From assembly GCA_022560025.1 (NCBI GenBank), contig JAFISE010000043.1:1-64000 (forward strand): a DNA stretch of 64,000 nt, in the 5' to 3' direction. Shown one piece after another: positions 54,910 to 64,000 of this stretch (position 1 is the stretch's first letter; every line of letters starts with the position of its first letter). A program made the translations under genes and the position numbers. A model generated the notes under the pieces. That model was given only the letters and a program-made list of their open reading frames with translations, ran no database searches and had not been told where the DNA came from. The DNA comes from Stagonosporopsis chrysanthemi. Its lineage: Eukaryota > Ascomycota > Dothideomycetes > Pleosporales > Didymellaceae.

Positions 54910-56146
54910 ATATGATTTACGATGCATTCTTAAGAGCTTGGGTCTGGCGTTTGGGCTAACGTGCGAGTGCAGTGTTGCTCCGAGACGTTGGGCGCGGCAA
55001 CAGCTACACTCCGGGCACGCAAAAGAACGAGGCGAGGCAGGGGCCGCCACTCGAAGGCGCGAGCGGCGGTGTGGGGATGCTGCATGACGATGGCGAATAG
55101 ACACGCAAGCTGCTACGGCTCGCGAAAAGCACGCATTGCCTGGCGTTGTCGAGGCCGTGTAGGATGACCATTGTCCCACGCCTGCGAGCATGAGCATGAG
55201 TTTGAGCATTTCGAGCGCCAAAGCTCAACAATGAAACACTATTCAACGTTCAAGCGTGTTCAGGTGCCACAAGTGGTAGTTTGAGCCATTCTGCAACTGA
55301 CTAACACCTCTCGCAGTGGGTCTCTGACAGCAGGAACTGCCAGCTCCAGCATCTCTACGATTTCTCTATTCAACCTCCCAACTCTTCGACCGCTTGCTTT
55401 TGCTGCCAAAAGCTAGTCTACACAATTTACTCCGTTCCCACCACTAAAGGCAGCGGCAGCAGCATAGGAGTCGCACAGAAGCAGCACAGAAGCATACGAA
55501 CCAGAACAGCACTTTTTACTTCCACCTGCACCAACAATGCTTGAGGATAGAGACGTCGCTCCTACTCCTGAACTTACTCCCTTTGAATCAGATCATTCCC
55601 CCATATAACAGCAGGCCACCTGCATTTAGTTCAGTTCAAACCCCCTTTTTCCTCTACGATCCACCGAGAGATCGCTGGCCCACAATACGAACTCCATCGG
55701 TTCCGAATCCCTCGCATACACATCGATTGGAGGCTCACTTCACGATGCAGTTCTGCTCACTCACTCACTCACTCACTCACTCACTCACTCACTCACTCAC
55801 TCGCCCTTGGTTTGGAAGGGTAGGAGACGTAAGCGAGTTTCCAATTCGAAGTTCAGAAAGAGAGTAAGAGTTGGCGCTGATGGGCAACTTCTAGCACGTA
55901 CGCTGTGAGCGTGTTCTTCCAGCGAACGCAGCAACCTGCACAGCTTGCTTTCACTCACGCATCATGCCCTAACACATCCAAATTCTGACGGAAGACTCCA
56001 GATGCTTTTCACTGACTATCCATACCCTCCGCTATATATCTGAGCGCCGCACCACCTCACCAAGACATTCCCTACCATCTCTCATCCAAAACTCCACCAC
56101 AACAACCCACCCACCCATCCTGACCAACCCAACAACTCCACCCACC
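54910..56146. other. Intergenic, 1.2 kb, with a short peptide frame and microsatellite
   Basis: Holds a 23-codon plus-strand frame at 55537-55608 (MLEDRDVAPTPELTPFESDH...) after a CCAACA context, the CTCA microsatellite at 55756-55802, and pyrimidine-rich leader sequence before the next gene. The short frame could be a uORF or the first exon of a gene I cannot resolve. Confidence 0.4.
55756..55802. repeat. (CTCA)n microsatellite
   Basis: About twelve perfect tandem CTCA units in intergenic sequence. Likely length-polymorphic. Confidence 0.95.
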
Positions 56147-57361
56147 ATGCGCCCCCGCCCCACCCCACCACCATCCCCTCCCCTCTCACAAACCTACGCC
56201 CTCTCCGCCTCCAAAGGCTTCAGCTATCTCCTCCCGCGCGCCGCGCAATTGCACCTACGGCGTGTCCTCTCATCCCTCCCCGCGCCCGCCCGCGCCATCT
56301 ACAACGAATACTACCGCGACCTGATGTGCGCCAAGGCGTGCGCCAAGGCGTCTGCGATCGCTATCGCGGCGTTTGTGCGCAGGTTTGAGGGCGTCAGGGT
56401 CCAGCATAATGCGTTTGCCGAGGTGATGAATCGCGAGATTGGGGGGCATGTGTTTGAAGGGTTTGTGCCGGTGTTGGTGCCGGTTGTGGAGGGTGAGGAG
56501 GGGAGGGGGAAGAGGAAGAGGATGGGTGTGGAGGATGAGGGGGTGAGGAAGAAGGTGATGAGAGGTGGTGGTGCTGGTAATGGTGCCGGTAATGGTGCTG
56601 GGAGGAGGGTTTCTATGCCGCGGGTGAGTGAGGCAGGGGGGCTGCGGTCGCCTTCTCCGTCGCTAGCGGGCGAGGCAGAGGTAGAGGTGCGTTCTGGCAC
56701 GGCAATCTTGGATCCAGCGTCTCGCTCGCCCGAGGCGCCGCGGACGGCTGGGCCGGACCTCCTGGTCGATGGCTCGCCGTCAAATTTCGACTGGCACCCC
56801 GAGACCTCTTCGCCGCTGACCTCTGCCCCCTCCAGTCTGGCGGCTAGTGTCGTCGATGTGCTGAGCGATGAGGCTATGACCTCACTCGCAGTGTCACACG
56901 AGGTCGCGCAAGAGCCAGAGGCTGCGGTCTTGGGCACTGCAGTCAAACGTGGGGAGACGTGGGACAGTATACCGGTGCTGGACGCCCCATCGTCGCCACT
57001 CCAAGAGAGCGAGGGGTCTGATGAAGAAGTGAACAGCGGTTTGGTAGCGTCTGTGGCTGATGTTGCCGAAACGGTGGAGGAATATGATGTTTTCGAGGCC
57101 GAACACGCTTTCCCACTCGAAGACTATAGCTGGGAGGACGGACTGCAGGCGATTGAGGATTTTGGGTGGACAGGCAAGGGGTCGCAGTGGCTGGCTAGGC
57201 GTGGGCATGTGAGCGTTCATTTTGATGATGCTGAGACAACGAAATCGGCTGCGGTGTTTTCGGGCAGCTACTGGGATGATTCGGGCGCTGGTGGATTACT
57301 AGACAGTACCAAGGAGGGCCTCAGTGTACCGCCCGAGGAAGAGGAGGCGGGTGTACGGTAA
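56147..57361 (+). CDS. Hypothetical protein, mostly disordered
   Basis: Single exon, 404 aa. Residues 1-110 are structured, with Ala-rich helices (SSLPAPARAIYNEYYRDL, CAKACAKASAIAIAAFV). The remainder is Gly/Ser/Glu-rich and acidic, with a Lys-Arg-Lys-Arg patch near 122 and a conserved-looking end Tyr-Ser-Trp-Glu-Asp-Gly. GC content and Gly/Ala codons are high at the 5' end, which inflates open-frame length, so confidence is moderate. No family recognised. Confidence 0.55.
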   Translation: MRPRPTPPPSPPLSQTYALSASKGFSYLLPRAAQLHLRRVLSSLPAPARAIYNEYYRDLMCAKACAKASAIAIAAFVRRFEGVRVQHNAFAEVMNREIGGHVFEGFVPVLVPVVEGEEGRGKRKRMGVEDEGVRKKVMRGGGAGNGAGNGAGRRVSMPRVSEAGGLRSPSPSLAGEAEVEVRSGTAILDPASRSPEAPRTAGPDLLVDGSPSNFDWHPETSSPLTSAPSSLAASVVDVLSDEAMTSLAVSHEVAQEPEAAVLGTAVKRGETWDSIPVLDAPSSPLQESEGSDEEVNSGLVASVADVAETVEEYDVFEAEHAFPLEDYSWEDGLQAIEDFGWTGKGSQWLARRGHVSVHFDDAETTKSAAVFSGSYWDDSGAGGLLDSTKEGLSVPPEEEEAGVR

Positions 57362-57439
57362 GCTATACGACCCATCTATTAGCAGACCAGTGAAATAGAA
57401 GTGAACAGGCGTACTATTTGCCTCCTTCCCTTATCGAAT

Positions 57440-58333
57440 CTACAACTCTTCTACCTTCTCTACGCCTCTTTGCTTATCCAAGATTACTCTGATCATTCTC
57501 CCCTCGTCCCCAAAAAGACCCTGCCTCAGCGTATCTAAATACACCTCGTAACTCGGCATGTACCCATCAATGAAGGCCCTAACCTGCTCATCCGACATTC
57601 CCGACCCCTTCGCCTTAATCATCTTGTGTTCCTGCTCCAAGCGCCAAGTATACACATTGCGCAAGTCACTTGTGTCAATGTGCACAAAGAAGTCAAAGTG
57701 CCGCGGCCCCATAAACGCATCGCAATACCTCTTCAGATTCTCGTTCACCTCCAGCAAATGCTCCAGCCGATGTTGCGCAGGCGTGTTGACAGGCAGCTTC
57801 CCCGCCAGAGCCAGCGCATGTTTGTCCTCGACCTCAGAAGCGGGAAGAGGCTGAAACCCCACGCACCAGCCCTCGAAGACGACGACGTCCGGTTTCCGCG
57901 AGACAGAGTGCCAGTCTGAAAGCGGCGCGCGGTCGCCCTCGCCGTTGAACTGGCTCTTGTCGAAGCTGGGGATCTTCAGCTCGCCAGCCCCGCTGTACGC
58001 TTCCAGCTGCGTGAAGAACTGGGCGGCGAGCTGCTCGTCGTGGGTTCCTGGCTGACCTCGCACGCGGTAGAGGCCGTTGTTTGGATCTTGGTCGCGTTGG
58101 GAAATCAGGCCGTCGTGGGTTTTATAGAAGTCGTCCAGGGAGACGGTGATGGTGTAGAGGTTGTGTTCAGAGGTGAGGATTTCGACTATCTTGCCAGCCC
58201 AGGTAGATTTCCCTGATCCTTGAAGGCCTGATATTCCGAGGACGATTGGTTTCGAGGAGCTAGCGTGTTGTTTTTTTATCTTTGGCAGGAGCACGTCAAG
58301 CGCCTGTCTGATGTTGGATTCAAGTGTAGACAT
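57440..58333 (-). CDS. TDA10: P-loop kinase, TDA10 / D-glycerate 3-kinase type
   Basis: Single exon, 297 aa from the ATG at 58333 (frame open to 58393). Walker A is Gly-Leu-Gln-Gly-Ser-Gly-Lys-Ser-Thr. The family blocks Val-Ser-Leu-Asp-Asp-Phe-Tyr, Gln-Pro-Gly-Thr-His-Asp, Pro-Ser-Phe-Asp-Lys-Ser and Val-Phe-Glu-Gly-Trp-Cys-Val-Gly-Phe all appear in order. It is related to phosphoribulokinase/uridine kinase; yeast Tda10 is of uncertain substrate, while plant glycerate kinase phosphorylates D-glycerate in photorespiration. I infer a small-acid or sugar kinase. Confidence 0.88.
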   Translation of the reverse strand: MSTLESNIRQALDVLLPKIKKQHASSSKPIVLGISGLQGSGKSTWAGKIVEILTSEHNLYTITVSLDDFYKTHDGLISQRDQDPNNGLYRVRGQPGTHDEQLAAQFFTQLEAYSGAGELKIPSFDKSQFNGEGDRAPLSDWHSVSRKPDVVVFEGWCVGFQPLPASEVEDKHALALAGKLPVNTPAQHRLEHLLEVNENLKRYCDAFMGPRHFDFFVHIDTSDLRNVYTWRLEQEHKMIKAKGSGMSDEQVRAFIDGYMPSYEVYLDTLRQGLFGDEGRMIRVILDKQRGVEKVEEL

Positions 58334-58802
58334 TGCGGGGTAAATTCGGATGGTCCGGGAGAGCGATTGATTCTGGGTAAGACTTTCAAACACTTCCCTT
58401 AGACCAGACTCACGGTTATCTTGTACGTCTAGGTTTGTGAAGGTGTAAAATGATCAAAGTCCGGGGGGAGGTGTGTACGGAGTAAGAAAGTCCGTCTAGG
58501 CGTTCTCTCGGCCCGCACTTCTCCCCGCATTTTTCGCGTAGTGGAAGTCACGATCCGTGCATCTCATTATCTGGGGGACTTCTTGAAATAAACACGGTGC
58601 AGACATGCGTAGGCCAGACTGTTGTATCGAAGGAAATTATTGGTGCAACATGAAGAGCGAATGGAGTATGCCCATGAATGTCTGACTTATTGCCGGGCCT
58701 GGCCTTATCTCCGAGCACGCAACTGTGATCCGCAATGACTTGCAATCCATCTTGGAGAGCCCCCAACATCTTTTACACTGAACCTTTTCGATAACAATCA
58801 CG
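58334..58802. other. Divergent promoter of kinase and FAD oxidoreductase genes
   Basis: 469 bp between two divergent starts. No other gene seen. Confidence 0.5.
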
Positions 58803-60358
58803 ATGAAGCAAGCAGACAATGCTCACTCCGAGGTTGGCAGTGCTGGTAGTGTCACACTTCCAAACTCATCGACCGCCTTGAATGTGGAAGAGTATGCTTC
58901 AACCCCAACAAACCAGACAAGGACAGGATTCCCCAAGCAAGGCGGGCAATCACTTTCATACTGGCTACAGCAAGTGCGGTCCGATCCTCTGCTGGATTAT
59001 CGAACGACGGATGATCTACCACAAGACGTCGAAACCGTGATCATCGGTTCTGGCATCACGGGCTCGCTTGCTGCCAAGGAGCATCTGAGCATATGGCCTG
59101 ACAAGAGTGTTGTGATATTGGAAGCACGAGAGTTCTGTTCGGGTGCAACAGGACGGAATGCCGGTCATTGCAAGCCTGATCAATGGCGAGGCTTCAGCAA
59201 GTTCGAGAAGGCGTACGGCAAAGAGCAGGCTATCAAAATTTTGAACAACGAAGCAGATACCTGGAATGCGCTCGTAAGTTATGTTCGACAGCACAACGTA
59301 GATTGCGATTTGTGGGTTGGCGACACTTTAGACGTTCCTGTCGACGACGAGGTTGCAAAACTGGCGAAAGAGGTGTTTAAGAGATACAGAGAGGCTGGTG
59401 GAAGAGTCGACCACATCAGGGTTGTATATGATCAGGCAGACGCAGCGCGTGTGTCCAAAATCAAGAATGCAAAGGCATGCTACGCCTGGCCAGCTTCGAC
59501 TCTGCAACCTTGGAAGCTCGCCGCTCATATCATGCGCACCAACCTGGAGAAAGGTGCCAACTTGCAGACATACACAGTGGCCACATCTGTCACGAAAGCC
59601 ACTGAAGGGCGAAGGAGGTGGATCGTTCAGACGAGTCGCGGTGAGATTGCTTGCGACAACGTCATACATGCCACCAATGCATATAGTGCTGCTCTTGAGC
59701 CCGTTCTCAAAGGCATCATCACACCAAAGCCGCACATCTGTACGAAGGTATTACCACCGCGAGCTGCCAGTGGAAGTGGAGCCATCCGCAACTCGTATGG
59801 CGTTCTCTACCCAGATGGTGCATTCTTCAGCATCAATCCTCGCTACACATCCGATGGCAATGTCATGTTTGGCGGATCGAATCCTGGCCAAAAAGCGCTT
59901 GACGACTGGGTCGAGAAGCATCCTGAAAACTGCATTAATGACGGTCTTGCAGACGTCGAAGGCGTGACTAGATGTGTCAAGAACTTCATCGACGACAACT
60001 TTGAAGGGTGGAGTCAAGCAGAGTATGGGCCAGGAGAAGGAATCCAGTACAGCTGGAGTGGTATTATAGGGCTAAGTGTCGATGGCGTTCCTTTCGTGGG
60101 AGAATTGCCTGGCAAGTCCGGCCAGTGGATTTGTGCCGGACACCACGGACAGTGGGTTCATCAGTATCTATTCATCTTGACCTTGAACTGACACTTGATA
60201 GCGGGATGGCACGCATATTCACTGCCGCACCTGGTCTTGTCAAGCTAATGAGCGGCAAGTCCTGGGATGACGTCGGCCTACCAGACGTGTACCAGATTAC
60301 TGCCAGCCGACTGGAGAGGTTGCAGAAAGCATCAGTCTCGAAAGTCGCAATCATCTAA
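58803..60358 (+). CDS. FAD-dependent oxidoreductase (DAO / glycine-oxidase-like)
   Basis: Two exons (58803-60151, 60202-60358), 50-nt intron, 501 aa. The FAD Rossmann fold starts at about residue 79 (VIIGSGITGSLAA), followed by Leu-Glu-Ala-Arg-Glu-Phe-Cys-Ser-Gly-Ala-Thr-Gly-Arg-Asn-Ala-Gly-His, the classic DAO-family sequence, and ends with Gly-Val-Pro-Phe-Val-Gly-Glu-Leu-Pro and Cys-Ala-Gly-His-His-Gly. This group oxidises amino or imino groups of small acids (D-amino acids, glycine, sarcosine). No peroxisomal Ser-Lys-Leu end; the end is Val-Ala-Ile-Ile. It is co-oriented with the next two genes. Confidence 0.87.
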
Positions 60359-61281
60359 GTGACCACAGTCGGTACAACACTAAGATGATATGGATGTTGT
60401 GTTTGCCATTGGATGGAAACTTATCCCTTCGAGCATGACTCGTGCGCTACTTACCTCCCTTTTGTCTCCACAGCTACCACTCTCTGTAAGGCCTACCCTG
60501 CCGCTGTTGTGGCAAAACAAAGCTTTGTTCCGTGCATGCATTGCCACGACGCCAGCATAGACCGTTATGCAGCCGTTGTGCGGTTACAACCACGGTTCTG
60601 AGACGGGAAGGGCGCTCGACACGCAAATTGCGACGATGTGAACCAAAGAATACGCGCTGTGGATTCGACACGTGCATATAGGTACCATGGGACTGAAGCT
60701 GCAATCGACGTTTATTTATTCTACTTGCCTGATTCAGAAGTCTCATTTCGAGAAGCTTACAGCTGGCGTTTCGGAAGAAGTGGATTGTGCGGGTGTTCGA
60801 GTTTGGCTGTGGCGTCCTCGTTTGCATACATGTGCCTGCGCCGTCATTTCCGCGAGAGTCCATGACATCAGGGTCCAGACTTTGACACTTGACAGGACGC
60901 GTCAACAGCAACGACGTACATACGATACCACAACAATAATAGCTCTTGTTTGATGCAGGCAAGGCTTAGTTGACCCCCGCTCAGTGTCGATAGCGGCTTT
61001 TTGAAGGATATGTTAATGCTCATCCTGTTTGTTTCCGTTTGTAATCCTAGATGCATAACAGTGGTTTGCTTGTGGACTCGGAGAGCAGTCCGTTAGAAGG
61101 CATCGAGCTCGAGGCGAGGTGCATAGCTCATTTGCGGGGTAGGAAACCTCCATATCCGGGGATGACATTTAACAAATGAGGAGAACACCAAAGTTGTTGC
61201 AGAAAAAGGGACTGTGACTGCGTAAAAGCGTGAATCAATCCCAAACTCAGTTTGCACGAGCAGAATAAGACCCAATCCAGG
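60359..61281. other. Intergenic, 0.9 kb
   Basis: Between two co-oriented genes. A 162-codon minus-strand frame (60474-60962) is without domain, signal peptide or codon pattern that would justify calling it. Presumably the promoter of the SAF-domain oxidoreductase. Confidence 0.5.
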
Positions 61282-62755
61282 ATGTCAAACCTCTCGACCA
61301 AGCTAGCAGCGCTCGAGGATGCGGGAAGACCTATTCAGGTTGGCATTATAGGAGCCGGCAAATTCGGCTCGATGTAGTAAGTCAGACCTATTGCAATCAC
61401 AGTTTTCTGTATTGTTAACCAATGACAGCATCTCACAATCACATCGGACAAAGGGTGTGCGGTTGGCAGCCATCGCGGACCTTGCACCTGAACGTGCCTT
61501 GAATGCACTAAGGAAGACGGGCTTTCCGGAAGAGCGATACGATGCAACCGCATCTCTGTCGCTTGAAGAAGGCCTCAAGCAGGGGACAACGGCCATCACC
61601 ACCGACTCCGCCCAGATGATCGCTACGCCTGGGATCGATGTCATTCTTGAAGTGACAGGGAATCCAGCAGCTGGTGTCAAACACGCATTGCTCTGTTGCG
61701 AACACAAGAAGCATATAGTCATGATCAACGTTGAGGCCGACGTTCTTGCTGGCCCATTGCTGACCCGCAAAGCACAAGAAGCAGGGATTATCTATTCGAT
61801 GGCCTATGGTGACCAACCAGCACTGATCTCCGAGATGGTCGACTGGGCCCGTACTGCTGGCTTCGATGTTGTTTGTGCTGGGAAGGGGACGAAGCACCTA
61901 CCCCAATACCACTATAGTACACCTGACACAGTCTGGGATTACTATGGCTTCACCAAAGAGCAGCTGGCGACCGGCGACTTCAACAAACAGATGTTCAATT
62001 CGTTCTTGGACGGTACAAAGAGTGCGCTGGAAATGGCAGCTGTTGCGAACGGTTGTGACCTGACGCCACCCACTGATGGCCTTGCCTTTCCTCCATGTGG
62101 TACGCACGATCTGCCTGAAGTGCTGAAACCCAGGAGCGACGGTGGCCAAATGGAGAAAAAAGGTACAGTCGAGGTTGTATCGTGTTTGGAGAAAGATGGC
62201 CGAGCTGTATTCAACGATTTGCGATGGGGTGTATACGTCGTCATTGAAGCGCCAGGAGAATATCAGAGAGAGTGCTTCAAACAGTACGGACTTAAAACGG
62301 ACTCGACTGGCTGGTATGCAGCGCAATACAAACCGTACCATCTCATCGGACTCGAGCTTGGTATTTCTGTTGCCAGTATCATGGTCCGCGGCGAGCCTAC
62401 CAGTCAGTGTAAGACTTGGTCGGGTGACGTGGTCGCAACAGCCAAGCGCGATCTCAAAGCTGGCGAGAAGTTGGACGGCGAAGGAGGCTTCATGGTATAT
62501 GGCAAACTCATGACTGCCGTAGACTCGTTGAAGATTGAAGGTTTGCCCATTGGCCTTGCACACGGACTTGTATTGAAGCAAGATGTGAAGAAAGACCACG
62601 GTCTGTCTTGGTCGGACGTGGACTACAGTGAGAAGAGTCAAGCAGTAGCGTTTCGACGCGAGATGGAAGCTGTGTACCGAGGGGAATTCAGAGCAGCTGG
62701 GGTGTTGGTGAAGAATGAGACGAACGGCGTCCGCAATTCCATCGTAGCACCTTGA
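61282..62755 (+). CDS. NAD(P)-binding oxidoreductase with C-terminal SAF domain
   Basis: Two exons (61282-61376, 61429-62755), 52-nt intron, 473 aa. The N-terminus is a homoserine-dehydrogenase-like Rossmann domain: Val-Gly-Ile-Ile-Gly-Ala-Gly-Lys-Phe-Gly-Ser-Met, then Leu-Ala-Ala-Ile-Ala-Asp-Leu. The middle holds Ile-Asp-Val-Ile-Leu-Glu-Val-Thr-Gly and Val-Cys-Ala-Gly-Lys-Gly-Thr-Lys. The C-terminus looks like a SAF domain (Ala-Lys-Arg-Asp-Leu-Lys-Ala-Gly-Glu-Lys-Leu-Asp-Gly-Glu-Gly-Gly). Such proteins occur in carbohydrate or sugar-acid catabolism. Exact reaction unknown. Sandwiched between an oxidase and a permease on one strand. Confidence 0.83.
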
Positions 62756-63283
62756 GCCGGTTTCGGTGAAGGCAACATGTAGGGCAGTTACTGTAAGTCA
62801 GAGGAAAGTCTTTAGTGATCAGGAAGGGACATATTCAGCATGGATATTCTTATCACAGTAATTTAAGCATTACCTGTAAGTCGCGGATCCCGCGAAGCGA
62901 TGATCTTACCCGCATGCGCTTACGCTGTTAGGGTTGCGTGGTCGTCAATCCAGCTTCCGATGGCGTGCTCGAACACCACAACGTCGTCTCCCCGGCTATT
63001 AACCCCACACGAAGCTTTGTCGCCAATGATGGTGCTTTCTTGTATTGTCGCTAAGCCTTTATGGCTTCCCCCAAGATCTTGGTGTCCGTGACGTGTGGAG
63101 GCGTTTGCTATTCCCTTAGGATTACCGGTGGGAGTTGACCCGGAGATTATGATTTAAAGGTAGTTGTATCGCTCGGTTGCTTGAGAGATCGCTGATACGT
63201 CGTTTTGTGTTGACTCCGGTTTACGGATCTTCAGTCCAAAATTGTGAGACTGTCAATTGCAAAGCTTCAAGTCAATACCCGCA
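62756..63283. other. Intergenic, permease promoter
   Basis: 528 bp, no gene seen. Confidence 0.5.
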
Positions 63284-64000
63284 ATGGCGTCACACAGCAA
63301 AGAAGCGGACGTTATTCAACATACGCCTGCAATATCGTCCGGAGCCTCCTCACAGTTCGACGATACTTACGAGGCCTATAAGAACAACCAGAACGCCGAG
63401 ACTGATCCAGCAGAAGCAAAACAAACACTCAGAAAGATCGATTTTCACATAGTGCCTATTTTGTTCTTCACATATCTACTTCAATACCTTGACAAGAACG
63501 GTATCAACTATGCCTCTGCATTTGGACTGCAGGAGGGTACCAACCTAAAGGGGCAGGACTACTCATGGCTAGGTCAGTGAGACAGTGAGATCTGGGAACA
63601 ACTCCGCTAATGAGACTTAGGTAGTATCTTTTACTTTGGGTATCTCGCCGGCCAATATCCGGCAGGGTATCTGTTACAACGACTACCCATGGCCAAGTTC
63701 CTCGGTTTCTGCACACTCGGTCAGTTCAAGATCTTGCTCTGAATAACAATCATTGACACAGTCAGGGTGGGGCATTATTCTCATGACCACACCTGCTTGC
63801 CACAACTTTGCCGGCATGGCTGCGAACCGCTTCCTGCTTGGTCTCCTCGAGGCGACTGTCAATCCAGGCTTTGTGCTAATCATGAGCATGTGGTACACTT
63901 CAGCTGAGCAGCCCCTTCGACTGGGAGCGTACTATTGCACCAACGGCATCGCAACTATGTTCGGCGGACTCATTGGCTACGCAGTGGGGCACATCAAGAC
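63284..64000 (+). CDS. MFS permease, allantoate/DAL5 type, 5' part
   Basis: Three exons so far (63284-63572, 63621-63719, 63766 to the window edge), introns of 48 and 46 nt, 207 codons visible. Matches the anion:cation symporter / allantoate permease family: Leu-Arg-Lys-Ile-Asp-Phe-His-Ile-Val-Pro, Tyr-Leu-Asp-Lys-Asn-Gly-Ile-Asn-Tyr-Ala in helix 1, Tyr-Leu-Ala-Gly-Gln-Tyr-Pro-Ala, and Arg-Phe-Leu-Leu-Gly-Leu-Leu-Glu-Ala in helix 4. These carry organic anions such as allantoate, pantothenate or hydroxy-acids. The 3' half lies beyond the window. Confidence 0.88.

Noticed and set aside
60474..60962. 162-codon minus frame between the two oxidoreductase genes
   Set aside because: No domain or composition typical of protein; sits in a probable promoter region.

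Overview
The window is nuclear DNA of a filamentous ascomycete (Pezizomycotina). Dothideomycetes is my best guess from gene content, but that is inference. The evidence is short spliceosomal introns (mostly 45-61 nt, GT..CTRAC..AG), a HET-domain protein, a Zn2Cys6 regulator, LysM/WSC and DUF3433 proteins, a sedolisin, and conserved eukaryotic genes such as eIF3f, UTP25, TAF13, KSH1 and RTT106. I see about 31 protein-coding genes and one tRNA gene. There are no transposons, rRNA or CRISPR arrays.

Layout. 1-11 kb: 3' end of a Tag1-like membrane protein behind a poly-C intron, a secreted LysM/WSC protein, a giant DUF3433 membrane protein, a sphingolipid delta-4 desaturase and a SUR7/PalI protein. 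12-16 kb: a Zn2Cys6 regulator that needs two GC-AG introns and carries an in-frame stop, then a gene-free stretch. 16-25 kb: secreted sedolisin, RTT106, a membrane protein of unknown function, an aquaporin and a tail-anchored coiled-coil protein. 25-38 kb: a secreted low-complexity protein, a HET protein, a small cysteine-rich surface protein, an amino-acid permease, a 2.4 kb stretch of coding-like debris and an F-box protein. 38.5-44.5 kb: tRNA-Ala(AGC), a broken DJ-1/PfpI gene, a Q-rich protein, an NmrA-like reductase and a protoglobin. 46-55 kb: AHC1-like protein, KSH1, TAF13, UTP25 and eIF3f, a housekeeping block. 56-64 kb: an unknown gene, a TDA10-like kinase, then an FAD oxidoreductase, an NAD-dependent oxidoreductase with a SAF domain and an MFS permease on one strand. 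The last three look like a small uptake-and-catabolism group.

The most striking observation is the tRNA-Ala(AGC) gene at 38570-38690 (minus strand). Its cloverleaf is complete, including the G3:U70 alanine identity pair, only if a 49-nt segment is removed from the D arm. That segment has all the marks of a spliceosomal intron (GTAAGT donor, CTAAC branch site, AAG acceptor) and the same size as the mRNA introns around it. Canonical eukaryotic tRNA introns sit one base 3' of the anticodon and are cut by a dedicated endonuclease, so this arrangement is abnormal. It also splits the internal A-box promoter.

All functional calls are made by eye from protein motifs. No database search was run.
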